Positions 17,160 through 25,835 of a stretch of 64,000 nucleotides of DNA are shown piece after piece. The translations under genes and the position numbers were made by a program. Location of the stretch: assembly GCA_934216505.1 (NCBI GenBank), contig CAKQBW010000002.1, positions 35,076-99,075 of the forward strand, in the 5' to 3' direction. The notes under the pieces were generated by a model, which was not told the DNA's origin, did not search any database, and worked only from the letters and a program-made list of their open reading frames with translations. This DNA comes from an uncultured Alphaproteobacteria bacterium (GTDB taxonomy: Bacteria; Pseudomonadota; Alphaproteobacteria; CAAHEQ01; UBA3637). Each line of letters starts with the position of its first letter. Within the stretch, counting starts at the first letter, position 1.

Positions 17160-17705
17160 TTAGAAAAAGTATTTTACCTTGAACATTAACGTATCCGAAT
17201 TTAACTTGGATTTGCTGAATGTCTTTCCGCCTTTTTCATTGAGCCACAAATGGCGATATTCTAAAGCCGTTCCAACGGGCCATTGTTCAAAATTATATTC
17301 AACGCCCCCCAAAATTTGTCCCGCGATAGAATTGTTATGATCCCAACGGGCATAACCAAATCCAAAGCCCGCATAAGGTTCCACAACCCAGCCTGTGTTC
17401 GGAATAACAGCGGTGGCGTTGGCCATGACGGCCCTTAATTGACGGGTGCGTCCGAAATCAGGTTGGACATCCATGCGCAAAAGCTCCCCTTCCACCCGGA
17501 CATCGGTCCATTCGGTGGGAATGACCGTTCCCGCAAACAAGGACCACAGAGGAGAGAAAGTTTCCAAATCATATTTAATTCCGTTGGTATAGGCATGGCC
17601 ACCGTTCCAACTGGCCCCCAAGCCAATGCCCGCATAATTGTCCGCCATTGCATAAGAGGACATCAATAAGCCCGCCGTTAATAAAGTTAAAAATTGAAGT
17701 TTCAT
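17160..17705 (-). CDS. Outer-membrane beta-barrel protein
   Basis: 181 residues with a signal peptide (MKLQFLTLLTAGLLMSSYAMA, likely cut after AMA) and alternating hydrophobic/polar strands ending in ...MFKVKYFF; a terminal Phe is the usual C-terminal signal for BAM-dependent barrel insertion. About eight strands, similar in style to small OmpA-like or PagP/LpxR-like barrels, but no catalytic motif is recognised. The ATG at 17705 is chosen because the signal peptide begins there; the frame extends upstream without a signal. Function unknown. Confidence 0.78.
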   Translation of the reverse strand: MKLQFLTLLTAGLLMSSYAMADNYAGIGLGASWNGGHAYTNGIKYDLETFSPLWSLFAGTVIPTEWTDVRVEGELLRMDVQPDFGRTRQLRAVMANATAVIPNTGWVVEPYAGFGFGYARWDHNNSIAGQILGGVEYNFEQWPVGTALEYRHLWLNEKGGKTFSKSKLNSDTLMFKVKYFF

Positions 17706-17805
17706 TTGAGTTTCCCTTTCGTTAAGATTGATGAGGTTAGCATAACCAGATATTTTGAACTTGTCAAGCAAAAAATAAACCTTCCTTGACGGATTTTTAA
17801 ATAAC

Positions 17806-17842
17806 AAAACACACCCCTTTAAATAAAGGGGGTATGTTTCTT
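17806..17842 (-). terminator. Terminator downstream of the DUF2934 gene
   Basis: Inverted repeat around CCCCTTTAAATAAAGGGG, with A-rich sequence upstream on the + strand (U-rich in the minus transcript). Some mismatches in the outer stem. Confidence 0.5.
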
Positions 17843-17852
17843 TAACCTTTTT

Positions 17853-18104
17853 TTAGGCTCTTTTTTTGGGGGTATTTTTAACCACTGTTTTAAGGGCCAT
17901 TTTCGCAGGTTGTGCTTCTTTTTTAACCGTAGATTTTACCGCTGATTTTTTGGCACAAGTTTTTTTAATTTCAACCTTTTTAGGGGCGAAAAATTGTTCA
18001 CAAGCCTTCATCCAAAAATATTCGGCAGAACCATCTGGACGACCCGCCTTTTCCCATAGAAAATAGGCCGCTTCACGAATCATATTTTCATTAATTTGTG
18101 TCAT
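17853..18104 (-). CDS. DUF2934 domain protein with Lys/Ala-rich tail
   Basis: 83 residues. The first half (IREAAYFLWEKAGRPDGSAE then YFWMKACEQ) matches my recollection of DUF2934, a short helical domain common in alphaproteobacteria with no settled function. The second half is Lys/Ala/Val-rich and resembles the disordered basic tails of histone-H1-like or nucleic-acid-binding proteins. No partner gene is obvious. Confidence 0.75.
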   Translation of the reverse strand: MTQINENMIREAAYFLWEKAGRPDGSAEYFWMKACEQFFAPKKVEIKKTCAKKSAVKSTVKKEAQPAKMALKTVVKNTPKKRA

Positions 18105-18175
18105 GATAATACTCCTCTTGTTATATCAACAACATCTCTATCGTAAAACAAAAATAAAATTTTTGCAATACCTTT

Positions 18176-18979
18176 TTATTGTTTTGGGGCTTTTTTTTGT
18201 AAAAAAGTCAAAAGTTGATCTACAGGTAAGGGGCGAGAAAACCAATAGCCCTGTCCCATATCGCACCCATGTTCTTGCAACCATTCCTTTTGTTTAGTGG
18301 TTTCAATACCTTCCGCTAAAACAGGAAAACCTAAGTCGTGCCCTAGGCGAATCATAGACGCCACAATCGTTTGATTTTTTTCATGGGTGAAAAGTTCTTG
18401 AATAAAATCCATGTCAATTTTTAATTTTTTGATGTTCAAGTTTTTTAAAGCATTAAAGGAAGCATAGCCTGTTCCAAAATCGTCCAAAGAGATAGCAATA
18501 TTTAATTCTTCCAATTTTTTAAAAGTTTCAGATTCAAATAGGTCCCGATCAAAGTTTTGTCTTTCTGTAATTTCACATTCCAAAAAAGTGGGGTTAATCC
18601 GAATACCCTGTAAAGCATCTTGAATTTTTTGGACAATAGAGGGGCTTTTTAATTGAGCTACAGAAAAATTGATGGCCAAATGCAAATCACGATAGCCTGC
18701 TTCATGAAGTTTGCGTAAATCAGACAGTGTTTTTTTTAATAACATGTCCGTAAATTCTGTAATCAAGCCACTTTCTTCCAATATAGGAATAAATTCATTG
18801 GGGGGGATAATCCCACGGTGGGCATCGTTCCAACGCATCAAGGCTTCTACTCCTAATACCTTTTCTGATTTTAAATCAAATTCAGGTTGATAGTAAAAGA
18901 CAAATTCGTTGTTTTTCATGGCTTTTTTAAGCCGTTCAGGTGTAATTTTCTTTTGAAATAAGTTGCCAAATAAAGACAT
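18176..18979 (-). CDS. EAL-domain cyclic-di-GMP phosphodiesterase (stand-alone)
   Basis: Predicted to hydrolyse c-di-GMP. 267 residues, almost only an EAL domain: QPEFDLKSEKVLGVEALMRW (catalytic Glu-Ala-Leu), ECEITERQ, SLDDFGTGYASF and AEGIET are all present, so it should be active. No sensor, GGDEF or membrane segment. SD AAGGAGG precedes the ATG. No GGDEF protein is encoded in this window, so the source of c-di-GMP lies elsewhere. Confidence 0.92.
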   Translation of the reverse strand: MSLFGNLFQKKITPERLKKAMKNNEFVFYYQPEFDLKSEKVLGVEALMRWNDAHRGIIPPNEFIPILEESGLITEFTDMLLKKTLSDLRKLHEAGYRDLHLAINFSVAQLKSPSIVQKIQDALQGIRINPTFLECEITERQNFDRDLFESETFKKLEELNIAISLDDFGTGYASFNALKNLNIKKLKIDMDFIQELFTHEKNQTIVASMIRLGHDLGFPVLAEGIETTKQKEWLQEHGCDMGQGYWFSRPLPVDQLLTFLQKKAPKQ

Positions 18980-19117
18980 TTTATCCTCCTTTTCATTGCT
19001 TTTATAAGATACTTATACACATTTTTTTTATAAAAAGCACGCTTTTTTTTCAAAAAGACTACACTTTTTGATTTTTTATGAGTATAATACGGGTATTTAA
19101 AAAAGAAAGGATATAAA

Positions 19118-20647
19118 ATGACAAGACAAAAACCTGTAATGTTATGTATTTTGGACGGTTGGGGGTATCGCGCCGAAAAGGAAAATAATGCGATTGAAAT
19201 GGGGCGGACGCCTATTTGGCATCAGTTGGTGGCCAATTATCCGCACACGATGTTAGCCACCTCAGGGTTAGAGGTTGGCTTACCTGATGGGCAAATGGGA
19301 AATTCCGAAGTGGGACATACCAATTTGGGGGCAGGGCGTGTGGTGATGCAAGACCTTCCCCGCATTGATCAAGCCATTCAAAATCATACTTTGGATACGA
19401 ATCCTGTGTTGGTGGAATTGGAAAAGACCCTGAAAGCCAATGGCGGTGTTTGTCATTTAATGGGGCTGTTAGGGCCAGGGGGCGTGCATGCCCAACAACG
19501 GCATATTGTGGCGTTGGCGGGGTTGTTGAATCAAGCGGGGGTGCCTGTGGTGATTCATGGCTTTTTAGATGGACGGGATACGCCGCCGGCATCGGGGCGG
19601 GGCTTTGTGCAAGAGTTGGTGAAATCTATTCATGACATGCCTTTGGTCAAAATTGGTACTTTGGGCGGACGGTATTATGGTATGGATCGGGATAACCGTT
19701 GGGAACGGGTTTCTTTGGCCTATGAAGCCCTTGTCAATGCCCAAGGAAAACATTTTGATTCGGCCGACCAAGCCATTGAAAAATCCTATCAAGAAAATGT
19801 ATTTGATGAATTTGTGGTCCCTGTGGTGATTGGGGATTATCAAGGTATGAAAGATGGTGATGCGGTGATGATGGCGAACTATCGGTCCGACAGAGCCCGT
19901 GAAATCAATCGTATGTTGTTGCAGCCTGATTTTGATTTGTGTCCCCGTTCTCGGGTGGTGCATTTTTCAGATGCCGTGATGATGACCGAATATTCTTCAG
20001 AACATAAAAAATGGATGAAGACTTTGTTCCCCCCCGAAGAACTCAAGCACATTTTTGGGGAAGAAGTTGCTCGGGCAGGGTTAAAGCAACTGCGTATTGC
20101 GGAGACGGAAAAATATGCCCATGTCACCTTTTTCTTTAACGGGGGATTGGAATCTGTTTTCCCCAACGAAGAACGTATTTTAGTGCCCAGTCCCAAAGTG
20201 GCGACCTATGATTTAAAACCAGAAATGAGTGCGGTGGAAGTGACGGACAAGTTGGTAGAGGCAATTCAACAGGACAAATTTGATGTTATTATTGTGAATT
20301 ACGCCAACGGCGATATGGTGGGGCATACGGGATCTCTTCCTGCGGCCATTCAAGCGGTGGAAACCGTGGATACTTGTTTGGGGCGTGTGTTGGCGGCCTT
20401 AAAGGAAAAAGACGGCTGTGCTTTTGTGGTGGCGGACCATGGGAATTGTGAAGACATGGTTGATGAAAATGGCAAGCCCAAGACCAGTCATACGAATACG
20501 CCGGTTCAGGCGGTGCTCTATAATGCCCACGGGGTCAAGGGGTTAAAGCACGGGCGGTTAGCCGATGTGGCCCCCACTTTATTAAACTTGTTGGAATTGC
20601 CTCAACCCAAAGAAATGACAGGGGTCAATTTAATAGAAAAGGAATAA
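19118..20647 (+). CDS. gpmI: 2,3-bisphosphoglycerate-independent phosphoglycerate mutase
   Basis: Interconverts 3- and 2-phosphoglycerate in glycolysis. 509 residues of the alkaline-phosphatase fold: LCILDGWGYR metal site, MGNSEVGHTN (phosphoserine nucleophile), RDTPP, NYRSDRARE, and VADHGNCEDM with SHTNTPV. TATAAT at 19083-19088 and SD AAAGGA. First gene of gpmI-envC-ctpA-rppH, an arrangement I know from other alphaproteobacteria. Confidence 0.97.
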   Translation: MTRQKPVMLCILDGWGYRAEKENNAIEMGRTPIWHQLVANYPHTMLATSGLEVGLPDGQMGNSEVGHTNLGAGRVVMQDLPRIDQAIQNHTLDTNPVLVELEKTLKANGGVCHLMGLLGPGGVHAQQRHIVALAGLLNQAGVPVVIHGFLDGRDTPPASGRGFVQELVKSIHDMPLVKIGTLGGRYYGMDRDNRWERVSLAYEALVNAQGKHFDSADQAIEKSYQENVFDEFVVPVVIGDYQGMKDGDAVMMANYRSDRAREINRMLLQPDFDLCPRSRVVHFSDAVMMTEYSSEHKKWMKTLFPPEELKHIFGEEVARAGLKQLRIAETEKYAHVTFFFNGGLESVFPNEERILVPSPKVATYDLKPEMSAVEVTDKLVEAIQQDKFDVIIVNYANGDMVGHTGSLPAAIQAVETVDTCLGRVLAALKEKDGCAFVVADHGNCEDMVDENGKPKTSHTNTPVQAVLYNAHGVKGLKHGRLADVAPTLLNLLELPQPKEMTGVNLIEKE

Positions 20648-20651
20648 GGGC

Positions 20652-21788
20652 GTGAAGGCGTTTGTTGTTTTTGTGGGGTTGATGATTATCGGGGAAAGCG
20701 GGTGGGCTGTTCCTGCGGCGACCTTTGACGATTTAAAGGCCGTGGAAAATCAACTGAAACAAGAACAACAAGCGCAAAAAAAATCTCAACAAAAAGTGGC
20801 GGTTTTAACCCGTGAAGTGAAAGAGGTGCAGGGGGATTTAATTTCTACCGCCAAAAAAATTCAACGCAAAGAAAATGAATTGTCCGCTTTGGAACAACAA
20901 AAAAAAGAATACTTACAAAAGCAAGAAATTTTGGAAGACAAGTTGGATCTAACAGATAAGCAATTATATCGGGTGATGAAAGGATTACAGACTTTGTCTT
21001 TGCGGCCCACAGAATTATTGGTGGTCCAAAAAAAAACGCCCGTTCAAACTTTAAGAAGTAAGATGTTGATGAATTACAGTGTGCCGATGATGGGGCAGAT
21101 TAAACAAGAGACTTTATCGGATTTACAGGAATTGATGAAGGTGCGCCAACAACTGGGGGACAGGGTTGTACGCATTCAACAAGTGCATTTTGATTTAACT
21201 GAGCAAAATAAAAAGATGAATCAGTTATTAGCAGAAAAGAAAAAAATGCAACAACGTTATACGTCGGATTATATGCAATCAAAAAAGAAAGCCCAGATGT
21301 TGGCCACCAAAGCGCAAGATTTAAAAGATTTGTTGAAAAAATTAGAAGAAGAACAGGCCCGAAAACAGCAAGCATTGCGTCCCGTGGGCGCAGGGCGCTT
21401 TGAACGCTCGTATGGTCGTTTATCTTGGCCAGCGGGGGGGCAACTCATGCAACATTTTGGGGAAAAGACAGGGGCTGGGGCGCACACCAAAGGGGTGATT
21501 TTAAGGACGCATGCCAACGGGCGATTGACGGCGCCGTTTGATGGCGTGGTGTTATTTGCGGGGCCTTTCCAAAATTACGGGCAATTATTGATTATAGACC
21601 ATGGGGATAATTACATGACGGTGTTGGCGGGGATGAAGCAAATTGATGTCATGGTGGGGCAAGAATTATTGGCGGGCGAACCTATTGGCGCGATGGGGAA
21701 AAGTTATACGGATTTATATTTAGAAATGCGACATCAGGGACAGGCGATAGATCCTGAACCTTGGTTTATCAAAGGGAGAATAGCATGA
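20652..21788 (+). CDS. envC: Murein hydrolase activator EnvC-like (degenerate LytM/M23)
   Basis: Periplasmic activator of cell-wall amidases at division. 378 residues: signal peptide, long coiled coil (about 25-235) and a C-terminal LytM domain. The zinc ligands of active M23 enzymes are not conserved (GAHTKGVIL in place of HxGxD; DLYLEMR in place of HLHFE), as in EnvC, so it is likely a regulator and not an enzyme. GTG start four bases after gpmI; the stop overlaps ctpA (ATGA). Confidence 0.88.
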   Translation: MKAFVVFVGLMIIGESGWAVPAATFDDLKAVENQLKQEQQAQKKSQQKVAVLTREVKEVQGDLISTAKKIQRKENELSALEQQKKEYLQKQEILEDKLDLTDKQLYRVMKGLQTLSLRPTELLVVQKKTPVQTLRSKMLMNYSVPMMGQIKQETLSDLQELMKVRQQLGDRVVRIQQVHFDLTEQNKKMNQLLAEKKKMQQRYTSDYMQSKKKAQMLATKAQDLKDLLKKLEEEQARKQQALRPVGAGRFERSYGRLSWPAGGQLMQHFGEKTGAGAHTKGVILRTHANGRLTAPFDGVVLFAGPFQNYGQLLIIDHGDNYMTVLAGMKQIDVMVGQELLAGEPIGAMGKSYTDLYLEMRHQGQAIDPEPWFIKGRIA

Positions 21789-23071
21789 AAAAAACACTGT
21801 TTCTTTTAATGGCGGGGATTTGTTTAAGTTCTGGGGCGTGGGCCAAAGCAGAAAAGGCCGATCATTTACAAGATGACCCCTATTTGTTGATGGATTTATT
21901 GGGGGCGACTTTTGAACAAATTCAAAAAGATTCGGTGGAACCCGTCAGTTATCGTCAGTTGGTGGAAAAATCCATCAATGGTGTTTTGACTTCTTTGGAT
22001 CCACATTCGGGCTTTTTGGATTTAGAAGAAACCGAAGAAATGCAAACGCAAACAACGGGCGAATTTGGGGGGCTTGGATTAGAGGTTTCTTCGGACAAAG
22101 ATTTGGTGCGTATTACCACGCCGATTGATGACACGCCTGCGGCCAAAGCAGGCTTACAAACAGGTGATTATATCAGCCATATTGATGGTGTGTCGGTGGT
22201 GGGGATGAGTTTGAATGAAGCCGTGAAAAAAATGCGTGGCAAGCCCAAAACAAAAGTTAAATTGGGAATTTATCGGAAAAATAAAAAACCCTTTACGGTG
22301 ACTTTGACCCGTGAAATCATTAAGGTGCAACCTGTGAAATTTGAAGCCAAAGGCGAAGTTGGCTATATTCGGCTTTCTACTTTCAGCGAAGGGGCAGGGG
22401 AAAAGGTTAAAGAGGCCCTTCAAAAACTCAACAAAGAAATCGGGGCCGATAAAATCAAAGGATTTGTGTTGGATTTAAGAAATAACCCTGGGGGCTTGTT
22501 GGAAGAAGCGGTGGCCGTTTCTGATTTGTTTTTAAATCAAGGGGAAATTGTTTCCACGCGTTCCCGCACGCCGGAAGACACTTTGAGGTTTTCGGCCAAA
22601 CAAGGGGACGAGGCCAACGGCTTGCCTGTGGTTGTTTTAATCAATGAAGGGTCAGCCAGTGCCAGCGAAATTGTGGCCGGCGCTTTACAGGATCATAAAC
22701 GGGCGGTGATAGTGGGCCTGAAATCCTTTGGAAAAGGCTCTGTCCAAAGTGTGCGTCAAATCCCAGGTTTTGGGGCGATTAAAATTACAACAGCCCGATA
22801 CTATACGCCTTCGGGCAATTCTATTCAAACCAAAGGAATTGAACCGGATGTGAAAATCCCTCGGGGTAAGTTAGAGGTCTATCCTGTTTTAACGGGCTAT
22901 AGCGAGGAAAATCTGACAGGGGCGTTGGATTTGGATCATGTTCCTGAAGCCAAAAATCCTTTTGAAGAAGAAAAAAAGGACACCCCAAAGGAAGACAAGT
23001 CTGATTATCAATTGGATCGGGCGTTGGATTTAGTCCAAGGAATTTGGGTCGCCAATCAGAAAGAAGGTTAA
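21785..23071 (+). CDS. ctpA: Carboxy-terminal processing protease, S41 family
   Basis: Periplasmic serine protease that trims C-termini of envelope proteins. 428 residues: signal peptide, N-terminal helical region, PDZ domain (GGLGLEVSSDKDLVRI onward), and catalytic domain with GSASASEIVAGAL (Ser) and KSFGKGSVQ (Lys). The ATG at 21785 is inside the envC stop. Neighbouring EnvC suggests a joint role in wall remodelling. Confidence 0.95.
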   Translation: MKKTLFLLMAGICLSSGAWAKAEKADHLQDDPYLLMDLLGATFEQIQKDSVEPVSYRQLVEKSINGVLTSLDPHSGFLDLEETEEMQTQTTGEFGGLGLEVSSDKDLVRITTPIDDTPAAKAGLQTGDYISHIDGVSVVGMSLNEAVKKMRGKPKTKVKLGIYRKNKKPFTVTLTREIIKVQPVKFEAKGEVGYIRLSTFSEGAGEKVKEALQKLNKEIGADKIKGFVLDLRNNPGGLLEEAVAVSDLFLNQGEIVSTRSRTPEDTLRFSAKQGDEANGLPVVVLINEGSASASEIVAGALQDHKRAVIVGLKSFGKGSVQSVRQIPGFGAIKITTARYYTPSGNSIQTKGIEPDVKIPRGKLEVYPVLTGYSEENLTGALDLDHVPEAKNPFEEEKKDTPKEDKSDYQLDRALDLVQGIWVANQKEG

Positions 23072-23545
23072 ATGTCAAATTATCGTGAGGCAGTCGGGCT
23101 AATGATTTTAAATCAGGACAAAAAAGTGTTTTTGGCCTATCGGGCTTGGACACAACAATCCAAGTATCATTGGCAAATGCCTCAAGGCGGTATTGATAAA
23201 GGGGAAACACCTGAACAGGCGGCGTGGCGGGAAATGCACGAAGAAACAGGTTTGACCCCCGCCAACACGCAGCTCATCAAAGTTTCCGAAAATTGGTACT
23301 CCTATGATTTGCCCGATAAAACAAATCGCAGCATTGACGGGGAAAAGCAAAAATGGTTTTTAATGTTATTCCATGGGGGCAAAAAAGACATCAATTTAAA
23401 GGTGCAAAGACACCCTGAATTTATCCGTTATCGGTGGGCGGATCCACGCAAGGCCCCGCACCTGATTATTCCTTTTAAAAAGAAAGTGTATGATCAGGTT
23501 TTGGCGGAGTTTATGCCCGTCGTTGAAAGTTTGGAAATAAAATAA
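23072..23545 (+). CDS. rppH: RNA pyrophosphohydrolase (Nudix)
   Basis: Removes pyrophosphate from 5'-triphosphorylated mRNA, starting decay. 157 residues, RppH length. The Nudix box is complete (GGIDKGETPEQAAWREMHEE then TGL), and the N-terminus YREAVGLMILN and W-rich segments (YHWQMPQGG) are RppH-like. Starts directly after the ctpA stop. Given the leaderless messages predicted here, 5'-end chemistry may matter more than usual (inference). Confidence 0.94.
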   Translation: MSNYREAVGLMILNQDKKVFLAYRAWTQQSKYHWQMPQGGIDKGETPEQAAWREMHEETGLTPANTQLIKVSENWYSYDLPDKTNRSIDGEKQKWFLMLFHGGKKDINLKVQRHPEFIRYRWADPRKAPHLIIPFKKKVYDQVLAEFMPVVESLEIK

Positions 23546-23549
23546 GACC

Positions 23550-24134
23550 TTATTGTTGGACGGGTTCTTTGGACACAATCACCATGGCTTCCCGCAGGAC
23601 TCGGTCCTGTAAAAGGTAGCCCGTTTGGAGTTGTTCTATAATCGTGCCGTTGGGTTTGGTGGGGTCTTCCACTTGCTGAATGACTTGATGACGGTCGGGG
23701 TCAAAGACCGTTCCCACATCTTGCATTTGTTTGACATGGTGCTTTTCCAAGGCCCCTAACAACAATTTGTGGGTCATTTCAATTCCTTGGAAAAAGCCCG
23801 TAAAAAATGGGGGAAGTTGTTCGTTGAGCTTACCCATTTCCACACGGGCGTGTTTCAGGGCACTTTCTAAATTATCCACCACGGGCAACACATCTTTGGC
23901 AAAATCTTTCAGGGCATACTTGGTGTTATTTTGCATATCCAAAGCGCACCTTTTGCGTAGGTTTTCCATTTCGGCCGCTGTCCGCAACGCCAAATCTTTC
24001 CAATGCAAAACTTCGGCGGTCAGTTTTTCCACTTGCTCTTGGGCCACAGGCGCCGGTGCTGTGTTTTTTTCTTTTTGTTCTGGCATCGGTGTTGGCTTGG
24101 GCGTTTGTTGAGCGGCTTTGTTGTTTTTATTCAT
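23550..24134 (-). CDS. grpE: Nucleotide exchange factor GrpE
   Basis: Releases ADP from DnaK. 194 residues: a low-complexity Gln/Pro/Ala-rich N-terminus, a long helix with [18 protein letters not shown], and a beta domain with [11 protein letters not shown]. The frame continues far upstream, but the ATG at 24134 has AAAGGATATG in front and begins [10 protein letters not shown]. Divergent from rph. hrcA, a common partner, is not here. Confidence 0.95.
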   Translation of the reverse strand: MNKNNKAAQQTPKPTPMPEQKEKNTAPAPVAQEQVEKLTAEVLHWKDLALRTAAEMENLRKRCALDMQNNTKYALKDFAKDVLPVVDNLESALKHARVEMGKLNEQLPPFFTGFFQGIEMTHKLLLGALEKHHVKQMQDVGTVFDPDRHQVIQQVEDPTKPNGTIIEQLQTGYLLQDRVLREAMVIVSKEPVQQ

Positions 24135-24207
24135 ATCATATCCTTTCGTTTGATTATCCTTATATGTAGTCTTTTGCGTTCCAAAAATCAAGAGGAAAGG
24201 GGAAAAC

Positions 24208-24236
24208 TTGCATTTTTTTGCAAAAAAGAGTACAAT
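24208..24236 (+). promoter_or_regulatory. Promoter of rph
   Basis: TTGCAT (24208-24213), 17-base spacer, TACAAT (24231-24236), followed by a short leader with AAAGGAG. Confidence 0.7.
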
Positions 24237-24263
24237 TTTACCCATAACAAAAGGAGTTTGAAA

Positions 24264-24980
24264 ATGACAAGACATTCGGGACGAAATGATAATGAAATGC
24301 GACCTTTGACTTTGCAATCTCATGTGAATAAACATGCAGAAGGATCGTGTTTGGTCAAGTGTGGGGATACCCATGTGTTATGCACGGCCAGTGTGGAATT
24401 TAAGGTGCCAAATTGGATGAAAGGCCAACACAGCGGGTGGATTACCGCCGAATATGGGATGTTGCCCCGTGCCAATGCAACCCGTATTGATCGGGAAGCC
24501 ATTAAGGGCAAACAAGATGGACGGACCCATGAAATTCAACGATTGATTGGGCGGGCAATTCGGTCTGTGGTGGATTTACATCAAATGCAAGGCATGACCA
24601 TTAAAATTGATTGTGATGTGTTGCAAGCGGACGGGGGAACACGGACAGCGTCTATCACAGGGGCTTGGGTAGCGGTGCGTCAGGCGTTGAATAAATTGTT
24701 GGCCGAAGGGAAGTTGGATAAAGACCCGATGCAAGGGCAAGTGGCGGCGATTTCCTGTGGGGTCGTTCAGGGTAATCAAGTGTTGGATTTGGATTATTTG
24801 GAAGATTCTAATGCAGGGACAGATGCGAATTTCGTGATGAATGAAAAGGGACAATTATTGGAAGTGCAAGGAACTGCCGAAGGGGCCCCTTTTACCACCC
24901 AAGAATTGATGGGGTTGTTGTCTATGGCGGCTGAAGTGATGCCCGAGATTATGAAAAAACAATTACAGGCGGTGGCTTAA
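24264..24980 (+). CDS. rph: Ribonuclease PH
   Basis: Phosphorolytic 3'-5' exonuclease that trims tRNA 3' ends. 238 residues: [20 protein letters not shown] at the N-terminus, [44 protein letters not shown] and [20 protein letters not shown]. The frame is open 87 codons upstream, but the promoter and SD fix the ATG at 24264. The 3' end overlaps convergent murI by four bases. Confidence 0.96.
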   Translation: MTRHSGRNDNEMRPLTLQSHVNKHAEGSCLVKCGDTHVLCTASVEFKVPNWMKGQHSGWITAEYGMLPRANATRIDREAIKGKQDGRTHEIQRLIGRAIRSVVDLHQMQGMTIKIDCDVLQADGGTRTASITGAWVAVRQALNKLLAEGKLDKDPMQGQVAAISCGVVQGNQVLDLDYLEDSNAGTDANFVMNEKGQLLEVQGTAEGAPFTTQELMGLLSMAAEVMPEIMKKQLQAVA

Positions 24981-25762
24981 ATTTGGACTTTTTCCAAACA
25001 GAGATGGGGGTCTATTTGATGGGCCACTTGGGTGTAGCGGGGGCTGTCTTGTGTCAGGCAAAATCGGCGTGTTTTGTGATGTGATAGGTGGGTTTCAATT
25101 TCGGGGTGGCGGGCCAGATAGGTCTTTAATTTTTCCCCCATAAAATCATTTTGGGCAATTAAATGCGTGTGAGGGAGATGCTTTTGAATCAGGTCTTTGA
25201 TAATCGGATAGTGGGTGCAACCCAAAATCAAAGTCGGATAGTTTTTTAAGAGAGGGGCATATTTTTGAATCACTTGATCGGCTTGATGAAAGTCGGCGTG
25301 TTCTATTGCAGGGACCAATTCAGGGGTGGCCAAAGAAAAAATAGGGGTATGTGGTAAAAGTTTTTGTAATTCGGTTTTATAGATATCCGAACGAATGGTG
25401 GCTTTGGTGGCGATGACAGCGATTTTAGATGGCGCCGATTGAATGGCTTCTTCCAAGGTGGGAATAATAACCCCTAACACTTTTGTTGTGGGACTTTCCA
25501 AAGGGCAAAATCGCTTTTGTAAATAACGCAACGAAACCGCTGTGGCGGTATTACAGGCAATAATAATCAATCCACATTCTTGATGAATGAGATATTTGAT
25601 CGCCCGCAAGGTATAATTCAACACCTGACTTGATGTTTTTTCCCCATAGGGTAGATGTTGCGTATCCCCCAAATAAACATAATCATAGTCAGGCAAAGCC
25701 TCTATTAAGGCTTTGGCGATCACAACGCCCCCTAAGCCAGAATCAAAAACACCGATTTTCAT
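24977..25762 (-). CDS. murI: Glutamate racemase
   Basis: Makes D-glutamate for peptidoglycan. 261 residues with [31 protein letters not shown] (first catalytic Cys) and [11 protein letters not shown] (second catalytic Cys). Divergent from rnr, convergent with rph. Confidence 0.96.
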   Translation of the reverse strand: MKIGVFDSGLGGVVIAKALIEALPDYDYVYLGDTQHLPYGEKTSSQVLNYTLRAIKYLIHQECGLIIIACNTATAVSLRYLQKRFCPLESPTTKVLGVIIPTLEEAIQSAPSKIAVIATKATIRSDIYKTELQKLLPHTPIFSLATPELVPAIEHADFHQADQVIQKYAPLLKNYPTLILGCTHYPIIKDLIQKHLPHTHLIAQNDFMGEKLKTYLARHPEIETHLSHHKTRRFCLTQDSPRYTQVAHQIDPHLCLEKVQI

Positions 25763-25799
25763 AAAGGAAAGTTTAGCCGATTTTTTCCCGCTTGTCTAC

Positions 25800-25828
25800 T
25801 TGCTTTTTTTGAAAAAGAAAGATACACT
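25800..25828 (+). promoter_or_regulatory. Promoter of rnr, predicted near-leaderless
   Basis: TTGCTT (25800-25805), 17-base spacer, TACACT (25823-25828). Start expected at 25835, one base before the ATG at 25836; no SD. Confidence 0.6.
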
Positions 25829-25835
25829 TATGTTC

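Noticed and set aside
20652..21788. Active M23 endopeptidase
   Set aside because: The zinc-ligand residues are replaced, which fits the EnvC activator class instead.
24003..24263. Upstream open extension of rph
   Set aside because: It lies antisense inside grpE and its promoter; SD and promoter set the start at 24264.
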